DNA of 64,000 nucleotides from Ananas comosus (taxonomy: Eukaryota; Streptophyta; Magnoliopsida; Poales; Bromeliaceae), in the NCBI RefSeq assembly GCF_001540865.1, contig NC_033641.1, positions 7,445,681-7,509,680 of the forward strand, written 5' to 3'. Positions 56,544 through 64,000 of the stretch are shown piece by piece. The notes under the pieces are model-generated. The model saw only the letters and a program-made list of their open reading frames with translations. It had not been told where the DNA came from and ran no database searches. The first letter of the stretch is position 1. The number at the start of each line of letters is the position of its first letter. The position numbers and the translations under genes are program-made.

Positions 56544-56692
56544 ACCGACCATCCCTAAAGCAACTGGCAAAGGGCTTGGTTGTTGGTATCCGAGACCCAA
56601 ATTCGAATCCTAGTTGATTCACATTTCTAGCTAAATTTATTTCTGAATGAAATAAACGAAGCGGGTAGTGTGCTACCTATCTCTAAAAAAAA
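56544..56692 (+). mobile_element. tRNA-derived SINE, copy 6, with 17-bp target duplication (one mismatch)
   Basis: ACAAATCGAACCAAAAC at 56527-56543 and ACAAATCAAACCAAAAC at 56693-56709. A box region TAAAGCAACTGG, B box AATTCGAATCC, A tail. Confidence 0.88.
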
Positions 56693-56709
56693 ACAAATCA
56701 AACCAAAAC

Positions 56710-58049
56710 CATTGAAATTTTTGGTTTAGTTGATTTAGCTATTCACATTATTAGTTTGGTTTTGATTTTGGTTTCGATAATGTGAAACCGATTTAGATCG
56801 GTTCGATTTCAATTAATCTAGTAAATCGAGCCCAACTGAACCATGTCCACACTTAACTAGGAAGATATTAATATAATAACGCTTCTTCTAATAGCACTAC
56901 TAGATTATAATTTACCAATTGTGTCCAAATAATCCTCCGAATTATTTATTATAAGAAATTATAAGAACCGTGAATGATCTACGAATTTGTTAACTATTCA
57001 ATAATTTTCCATATTAATGAACACCAACTTAATTATCGACTATGTTTTTAACTTCTAGTTACCATAAATTTGGTAAAAACTTGAATAATTGTATAAAAAT
57101 TTTGTTTTAATATGTTTGAGTAATGCTTCCGTACTATCAAAAAAAAATTTTAGCCGTTGAAGTTTTTAAAATCAACGATCTAAATTGAACAAAGTAACTT
57201 GTTTTACCGGTTATTAATGAGGGGGTACCCTGTCCCCGTAAAATTCGTAAATCGTAAAGTGGTCCCCCCTCGTTTTCCTTTTTTTCCCTTTACCCACCTA
57301 CCTATTTGATAGGGGAATGTATTTGCTTACACTCATGTTTGATTGTATGTATTTTTAACTACAGAACAATTAGAAATATATATATTTATTAAATTTTTAT
57401 TTGATTCGAAATAATTAGGTCCAACTGTTATAGTTGCATCTGCACGAGAAAGCCCAGCTGCAGCAATCAGGCTGGAGTCGGCTCACCCATTAAAAAAAAT
57501 AGTGTGATTGTTTTTTTTTCATATGCTTTTTCTTTTTTTTTTTTCAAAAATATCTATTTAAGAAATCTTCTAGGATTTAATGATGTCTATTAGGCCGGGG
57601 TTCAATAATTTTTTTTTCATATGCTTCTTTTTTTTTCAGTCTCTTAGTTCAATAATGTCTTAATTTTTATTTTGACCAAATCTATAATATGTTTGCATTT
57701 AAAATTTATTAAATTCATACATAATTTTCATCCGTTCGATTATACTATTTAACCAACCACCTACTCAACCCTAGGGGACCCACATCATCCTAACCGCAAA
57801 TCTTTTAATCCAAGGGTAGAAAACTTAATAGAAAACTTAACCGCACATCTTTCTTTATTCTCAAGCTAATTGTTTGGGAGAAAATAAGAGTTATGCTCTC
57901 ATTTAAACACACGCACGCACAGCACGAGCACGAGCCGAATCGGGCCGGCGGCTACGCGCGCGGTCCGTACATCCGATTTATTTTATTTTTATTTTTTTGG
58001 TTTTATTTTTATCTTAATCCTAATCCGTATAATCTTAGACTTATCTTGT
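56710..58049. other. Intergenic with repeat crumbs
   Basis: No gene. Bases 57740-57860 resemble the core of the 250-bp MITE family (AACCAACCACCTACTCAACC). A short GC-rich patch (57905-57970) is unassigned. Confidence 0.4.
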
Positions 58050-58584
58050 TCTACACGGATTTAACGTGTTGAAACAAGATTCTTGTCTTGGATATATATA
58101 TTGGAGGAGGTTGCGTGAATTCAAGAAGAACCCGAGCATACTTAAGAGCTAAACCCTACTTCGTTTTCTCCTACTTTCTCGCCATTGATATTTTCCGCCG
58201 ATTTTTACCAAGTTTTCTTTGCTGAATTTGAAGCTTGTTGGATTTGTCTTGCGCCACCTTGAAAGCGTACCGACGGGCTGGAACGTGGTCATTGTCTGGG
58301 TAGAAGTAATTGCTGGGAAGCCTCGCACGTGGAGAGCCAATTTCGCTTCTAGAACAGTGCTTTGCACGTCTCGATTCACATGCCTTTTCTAATCCTTATC
58401 TCTATAGTATTTTTATTTAATTTCATTTCGAAATTTTTTTAAAAGTGAAATTAAACTTTCGAGTTGTTTTTAAAGAATATTATAATATAAGATCAAAAAG
58501 ATTTTTCAATAATTTAGAAGCGAAATTTTCTTTAATTTAATCTTTCTGTTTCTTTTATTATAGGAATTAAAATATTTCTTTTCT

Positions 58585-58656
<72 letters not shown>

Positions 58657-58766
58657 CGTAATCTCTCTGAATAAAACGTACAATATCTTACTGTTGTTCT
58701 TTCGAAATTCAAAACTGTTTTGTGACATAACAATCGGATTATTTGTGAACATATTTTTTTGTTATT
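58050..58766 (+). other. Leader/LTR region of a Copia element, with a long (TA)n run
   Basis: Lies immediately upstream of the gag frame at 58767. It has a TATATATATTGGAGGAGG word near 58092 that could be an LTR promoter. A (TA)n run of about 33 units (58589-58654) interrupts it. LTR ends and primer-binding site were not identifiable. Confidence 0.35.
58589..58654. repeat. (TA)n microsatellite, about 33 units
   Basis: Pure TA run upstream of the Copia gag, with no MITE in it. Confidence 0.95.
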
Positions 58767-61700
58767 ATGGAATATTCGGTGAAACCTTTTACTTTTGATG
58801 GTCATAATTTTAAGAGTTGGCAAAACCAAATGATGTTTTGGCTCACCACACTCGGGCTGATTTCTGCTATCTCGGATTCTGCCGAGAATGCCAGTGGATC
58901 TGCACCTGAAGGTGCAACCTAGAATGTGGTTAACAGACCACTTACGCGAAGCCAAGTCCAGGCTGGATCCACTCCTCCTACCACTAAAACTGCAACTATA
59001 TCTATACATTGAACTGTACCTCTTGTTGACCATAACATGATCAACTATCATTGTTTAAATCAGATTCTTAGTACCCTATCTAACAAATTATATGACATCT
59101 ACTATAGTGCTAAAACAGCTAGAGGACTTTGGACATCCTTAGAAAATAAGTATGGTCAGGTTGATCCAACCCAGAAAAGATACGAGACGTCTAATTTAAT
59201 TAGATTTAAGTTGGTAGATAATAAGTTCATGTCTCACCAGCTTTATGATTTTGAGCACATAGTTTAGCAGGTTAGATCTAGTGGTGTAGATCTTAATGAG
59301 AGTTTCTTAGTTGTCGCCCTTATAGATAAGTTGCCACCCTCTTGGTCGAACTATGCAAATGATCTTAACCACAATCAGAAAGAGCTATCCTTGAATTATG
59401 TCCTAAGATCTATTAGGATAGAAGAGTCGAGCCGAGTTAGGAATAAGAAGCCCAGTGAACCTACAACCCAAGCCAACCTAGTAGAGAATTGCATAAATAA
59501 GGGTAGAAACTTCCAGCCTCATCGGAACTTTAAGAAGAAGCCTTTCCACTGAACCCAAATCTTAAGAAACATAAACCTGAGAAAAGTGGAGGCAACTCTG
59601 GTTGCTTTGTGTGTGGGAAGACGAACTATTTTGCGAAGGATTGCTACTTCTGTAAAACTCGACCTTTCGTACTAAAGAAGAATAAGGAAGCTTCACCTGA
59701 GCGCCAGATAAATATGATGACTGCTGAGTCGGACCCTTCTGACTCCACTATCAGGTTAGGATCTAGTTTACATAATATTAACCTTGCCTATAGTTCTTCT
59801 GATTGGTGGATAAATACTGGAGCTAATGTTCATGCTTGTTCTGATCGTTCGTAGTTTTCCACCTATCAGGAGTCATGTGGAGGATCGGTGAACATGGGAA
59901 ATGCAACATCTTCTCACGTGCTAGGGACAGGTCGAGTAGACTTGAAGCTGACCTCCGGGAAAACCCTAACCTTGCATGGAGTCCATCATGCTCTCGATCT
60001 TAGGAAGAATTTGATTAGCGGTTATCTTTTAGTTCAGCAAGATTTTAAGTTAGTTTTTGAATGGGGTAGTTATAACAAAAGGAGTGTAACACACTGGACC
60101 TGTGCAAATTGCGAGGTTCGAGTGATTGATATGGATTCCAAGCTTTTCTACACTTGGTGGAAGGTCGTAGACTGTATTCCGACCTAAAAGTTCGAATTCC
60201 TGGAATTTGGCGTAGTCCTGAGAGTTTTCACTCTCGGGGACAGGTCCCTGGTGGGAGAGACCGGTCCCCCCGGAATAGTGTTGTGGTAGACTTGAGGCAA
60301 CCGGTCCCTGGCAGGGAGAGACCGCTTCCCGAGAGCTTGTTTTGCGGGAAGGTCCCAAGGGACCGGTTCCAGCTGAGAGAGACCGGTCCCTCTGGGCGAA
60401 AATTGCCCAGTTTGGGCTGATGCACTGCTTGGATTGTTGAGGGACCTAGGTGGATTTTGTTATATGAGAGGGCTTTCAGGCCATTTCCTCTCTCTCTTTC
60501 CCTCACTTCTCACTCTCTCACACTCTCTAGAAAGAAAAGAAGAAGGAGAAACAAGAGGAGAAGAAGGAGAAGGAGAAGAAAGAGAGCTTGCCTTGTGGAC
60601 TTGGGACTTCTTCCTCAACCTCACCTCTGACCATTGGAGGCTTGAAGCTTGGACTTGGAGCTTTGTGGAGGATCAATCTTCAACCCTTGAGGATTTTGAG
60701 CTTGGTTTGGAGCATCCTAGAGGTAAGTGACTAGCTTTCTTCCTCTAGATCCTAGTTTTGGAGCTTTAAACTAGATGAAACCCTAGATTTTGGGATTTAG
60801 GGTTTATTTTGGGAATTTTTGATTTGAGGGCTTTGGGACCCAATTGGTTGGCTTAGAACCTTCCTTTAGGTTGGATTGGAAGGGTTCTTGCTCTCTCTTG
60901 CAACTCGTGAAGGGATTTCTACACAAGAGGTGAGTTTTGCCCTTTTCTTGAATCGGTTAAAGATTGAGCTTAGTATTGTTCGTAAGGTTCGTTTAACTCT
61001 TGTTCCTACATCTTTAGGGTGCTAGGAGACTAGTGGACACCTCCGTTCGGCGAAACGAAGAGTTCCGTTTTCGGTGGGTTTGACTTCATGAAAACGGGGC
61101 AAAATGACCCCTATGCTTTCCATACTTATCGTAAAGTCTTTTTGAATGCAAATCCATGCTAGATAAGATTTATGTGAATTTTAGAACACTTAAAATGCAT
61201 GTGCTATGTGTAAGATAAATTTCACTCTATATAGTAGAGCATTCTGGGTAACCTTCATGCATGTGAGAAGTGTTCGAGATAGCTATGAGAATCTTGTCTC
61301 TTGTGTTAAATTAACTTATAATTGGGTAATTGTAAACACTACACTATGATTGGACTTGGTGAACAAAGTGTCATGAATGGGCACTTGACTTGGTAGACTA
61401 CGAAGCTATTATATTGAGACATTGACATGATGACATAGTGATAGGCCATTGACATCTATTACTTTTCATGTTTTAGACATGATGACATAGAGATAGGCCT
61501 TGAGACATTCGATATATTCCATGTTGTTAGACATCAGGATTTGATACTTGAGACGGATTTTACGTTACTTGCCATTGTGCTCATTCGCACAGCTTGTGAG
61601 GGTCACTCCCTACAAGCTGGCACTCCGGAGATGGCCATCGCGATACATTTTCGCCGTGCGGGATTGGGCGCCGAAGTGGATTGCCGTGGAAAAGGCTCAT

Positions 61701-62580
61701 TCCAAGAGTGGGGATGTTGACTACCACGGGGCCATTAGGCTCGGCATCGGCCAGACAGCCTACGGGTGGGTCTTCAGGCCAGACAGCCTTCGGGTGGGTC
61801 TCACGAGATTTAACTTTCAGTAGTTAACATGCCATATGGACATTGACTAGAATAGTAAACATCGTCACTTTACTATTACAGTTTGAACATTATGTTGGTT
61901 ATTTACTCGCTCTTATTCATGCTAGAATAGCCTGTTATTACTTATGCAAATCATGCTAAGTAGAGATATCTTGTGGCCTAGTGGCGCATTTCACTGAAGT
62001 CAGTAATTGCCCACTGGGAACTATCATTTAATAGTTCTCACGCCCTCTATTTTATAGTTTTCTTTCAGAGCCTTCGGCACCGGCGGAGGCACGGGATCGC
62101 GGCAAGGGTGTCGCCTAGCTAGATAGAGAGGAGCTACTCTTGAGCTTAGGTGGTTACTCTTTCTTTTGTTGTATTAGAGAGAGAGAGAGATTTTGAGTAC
62201 CATGTGTAGAGACCACCTATGTACTTTTCTAGCACTTATTTTGGGATATCCGTTATTCTGCCTTGTGTTTTTACTTCTAGTAGATTTTAGCCTTTTGGTT
62301 ATTTCTCTATTGTAGAATCTAGATGTCGTTTTATGCTCTAATATCTCTAGATCTTCTTTAACCGCTTTATTTATCGTTCTGTTTTAGACGCCTTATATGT
62401 TTTAGACATATGGCGGATCTGGGCACGTGCCGGGCGGGCTTCCGCTGGGTCCCGGAGCATATGACAAGGAGTGAATTTTATAAGAAAGGAATTTTTGAGT
62501 GATAGTTTATTTAAATAATCTGTATCTCCTCCTTCTATTAATGAAAGTGCTCTTGTTATGAATGTTATTTCTCTTAATGT
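58767..62580 (+). pseudogene. Copia gag-protease pseudogene, split by a solo LTR
   Basis: Exonic pieces are 58767-60084 and 62472-62580. Gag starts MEYSVKPFTFDGHNFKSWQN and runs in one frame with in-frame stops near 58920, 59010 and 59265 (LTTLGLISAI, LSNKLYDIYYSAKTARGLW, LIDKLPPSWSNYANDLN). A frameshift near 59555 leads to a zinc knuckle, CFVCGKTNYFAKDC, whose usual His is Tyr. The protease segment reads WWINTGANVHAC with the catalytic Asp replaced by Asn, followed by a stop and [20 protein letters not shown]. After the inserted LTR, EFYKKG and, in another frame, LSDSLFK continue the usual sequence. RT and integrase are absent. Dead on several counts. Confidence 0.8.
60085..62466 (+). mobile_element. 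Solo LTR, 2.38 kb, with 5-bp target duplication
   Basis: Bounded by TGTAACACACTGGACC and CCGGAGCATATGACA; AGGAG lies at 60080-60084 and 62467-62471. Related to the inverted solo LTR at 31000-33542 (ACTCTCGGGGAC, GAGAGACCGGT words in the same relative position). Bases 60450-60730 look like a transcription-start and leader region. A GAG|GTAAGTG donor at 60721 supports + as sense. No internal coding region, so it is solo. Confidence 0.8.
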
Positions 62581-62589
62581 AGTATCCCT

Positions 62590-63846
62590 GGAGTGCAGCA
62601 GTTGAGACTTGTAAACACGTCGGGAGAGTGTCGGGACAAGTCCGAGTCACGTTGGTGCGAAATAGACGCAAAACGGACTCAGTGGGGACGCGAGAGCAGG
62701 AATCAACATTGGAATCTGCAAATTGCAGATTTTCTATATTTTGTACCGGTACAAAAGGGGTGTACCGGTACCCCATATAGTTTTCCTGCGCGGATTGCTC
62801 TCGGGTTTGCCATCTCTGCTGCGTGTGCCGGTACAACATCGATGTTGTACTGGTACAACATCGATGTTGTACCGGTACATCAGGGTAGGTAAGGGGTGTT
62901 TTGGTAATTTCTTACCTCGTGGACTTCACCCTTATCCTTTCCTTCTATATATTGTTAAAGAGGCAGAGAAGGAGCATTTTGGTTGCTACTCCTCTCTCTC
63001 TCTAGGGTGGATTCGTACGGTTGGGGGAGGCTTCGGGTGGAGTTCGGATCGATGCCGACGTCGCGCCGGGGAGCCGTTCGAGCACACAAGCGTCGTAGTT
63101 GCTGCGTGGGGAGGCTGGGCGAGCGTGTGATTCTGCTGTTTCGACTTCGTACCGGATTTGGAGTAGATTTCGAGGTGGGTTAAAGTGATACGTACCGAAT
63201 TCTACGGGTTTTCTCCTAATGCTATATATGTCAACTACATGTATTTGTAACTTTATTTAGTACTTTGTTTAGCTCAATTCTTGGAATTTCATGCTTATGA
63301 ATTGAAATTGGAGCTTAGAAAAATTAGCTAAATCATGCAAGTTAGATTTGGATTTGACCTAGGAGAAAACAAACGTTTCTACACCGCCATTTGAATAAAC
63401 CACCAGATATAGCTCTAGGAGCCGTAGTTTGTCTGTATCACCGTAGTTTGTGGGCGGTGGATACCTAAAATAGTGTAGAATATATTTACGCTTGTGCTAA
63501 GATGCCGAGTGTATTTTTACAGCAGTATTTAGGCTGTTCCGGATTGTCGGGTGCCGTTGAGGTTGACGGTGGACCCAGATTGCTGTTTTTACAGAAGATT
63601 GTGCCGAGAGCATGTGAGTTCTGTTGTTAAACCCTGTTTACTTGACTATAGCCTGTGAGAGCCTGATTGAGCTCGATAGAGACACGCTTGCATACTCGGT
63701 TGGGTAGCGCCCACAAGTGCCACTCTGGAGTTGGGCTTTGTGCTGTTGCGTTGATGTCATTTGGTCCTGGTTGGACTTGCTCTCTACTGACGACCTAATT
63801 TGGTGTTAGATTGTGTAGCTTCGACAGGCGGGACGGGTGTGTTCAC
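62590..63846 (+). mobile_element. LTR fragment of a Ty3 chromovirus-like element
   Basis: GTGCGAAATAGACGCAAAAC and GTACCGGTAC words match, in complement, the LTR fragments at 46390-47290 and 49666-49985. Bases 63210-63400 correspond to the complement of 46480-46640 (AGGAGAAAAC near 63361). Bases 62826-62882 carry a direct repeat of TACAACATCGATGTTGTAC with CGGTACA joints. Ends unresolved; a TRIM LTR follows at 63847. Confidence 0.55.
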
Positions 63847-64000
63847 TGTAACGCCCCAACTTCCCAGGGGGTCACCCATCCTAGAACTACTCCCGTCCTA
63901 GCACGCTTAACTCTCTTAACCTCTTGGGTCTAGCCACCACCCAAAATGCTTAAGCCGGGTTAAGAGTTTAGCCCTATTATATCTTATATATAGGACTATC
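63847..64000. mobile_element. Cassandra-like TRIM LTR with 5S rRNA-like segment (cut by window end)
   Basis: Starts TGTAACGCCCCAACTTCCC. Bases 63859-63912 read, on the - strand, like the 3' half of plant 5S rRNA (AGTTAAGCGTGCTAGGACGG, GGATGGGTGACC, CTGGGAAGT) with a few substitutions, including the region of the internal pol III C box. The TGT terminus plus 5S-derived LTR sequence is the hallmark of Cassandra TRIMs. The right end and second LTR are beyond the window. Confidence 0.72.

Noticed and set aside
58506..59051. 181-codon minus-strand frame
   Set aside because: Runs through a (TA)n microsatellite as poly-Ile-Tyr and lies antisense to the Copia gag.

Overview
The window is nuclear DNA of a flowering plant, most likely a commelinid monocot. 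The reasons are a GC-rich, intronless BAHD acyltransferase embedded in AT-rich DNA, a split PP2A regulatory gene, and a very dense mix of plant-type transposable elements (TRIM, Copia, Ty3, MULE, Harbinger MITE, tRNA-SINE). The overall flavour (long solo LTRs with ACCGGTCTC and GTACCGGTAC repeats) makes a bromeliad such as pineapple plausible, but nothing here proves the species. Three single N bases (15597, 20007, 38289) mark assembly joins.

Only two host gene families are clearly supported. (1) A tandem pair of clade-III BAHD acyltransferases on the + strand: the 3' third of one copy at 2-505, cut by the window edge, and a complete 447-aa copy at 11528-12871. (2) A protein phosphatase 2A B'/B56 regulatory subunit on the - strand, with CDS exons 27721-26504 and 21130-20813 separated by a 5.4-kb intron (511 aa in total). 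A possible exon with a signal-peptide-like start lies at 790-941 on the - strand, at low confidence.

The rest is a layered repeat landscape. At 1.1-2.0, 13.5-18.8, 35.0-36.4 and 50.4 kb there is a large family of foldback MITEs, nearly all sitting inside (TA)n microsatellites, often head to tail. At 2.6-4.7 kb a decayed Copia element is interrupted by a complete TRIM with a 5-bp target duplication. At 9.2-11.2 kb there is a 2-kb Mutator-like element with a perfect 9-bp target duplication. Inside it are two consecutive long palindromes and duplicated GC-rich segments. At 30.7-34.1 kb a palindrome-bearing TIR element was split by a 2.5-kb solo LTR (target duplication GTAGG).

Between 39 and 57 kb six copies of a tRNA-derived SINE occur, five of them with 15-17-bp target duplications. 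They are mixed with foldback elements rich in the phrase CCCTGTGGTTT, TTA-flanked Harbinger MITEs and TIR elements. A decayed Ty3 pol (47.3-49.7 kb, - strand) lies between fragments of its own type of LTR. At 58.8-62.6 kb a Copia gag-protease pseudogene is split by a second solo LTR (2.4 kb, target duplication AGGAG). The window ends inside a Cassandra-like TRIM LTR that carries a 5S rRNA-like segment.

The two gene loci have no evident functional link. No CRISPR, tRNA gene or intact autonomous transposon was found. The most novel-looking material is the microsatellite-targeting MITE family and the palindromic interior of the 9.2-kb MULE.
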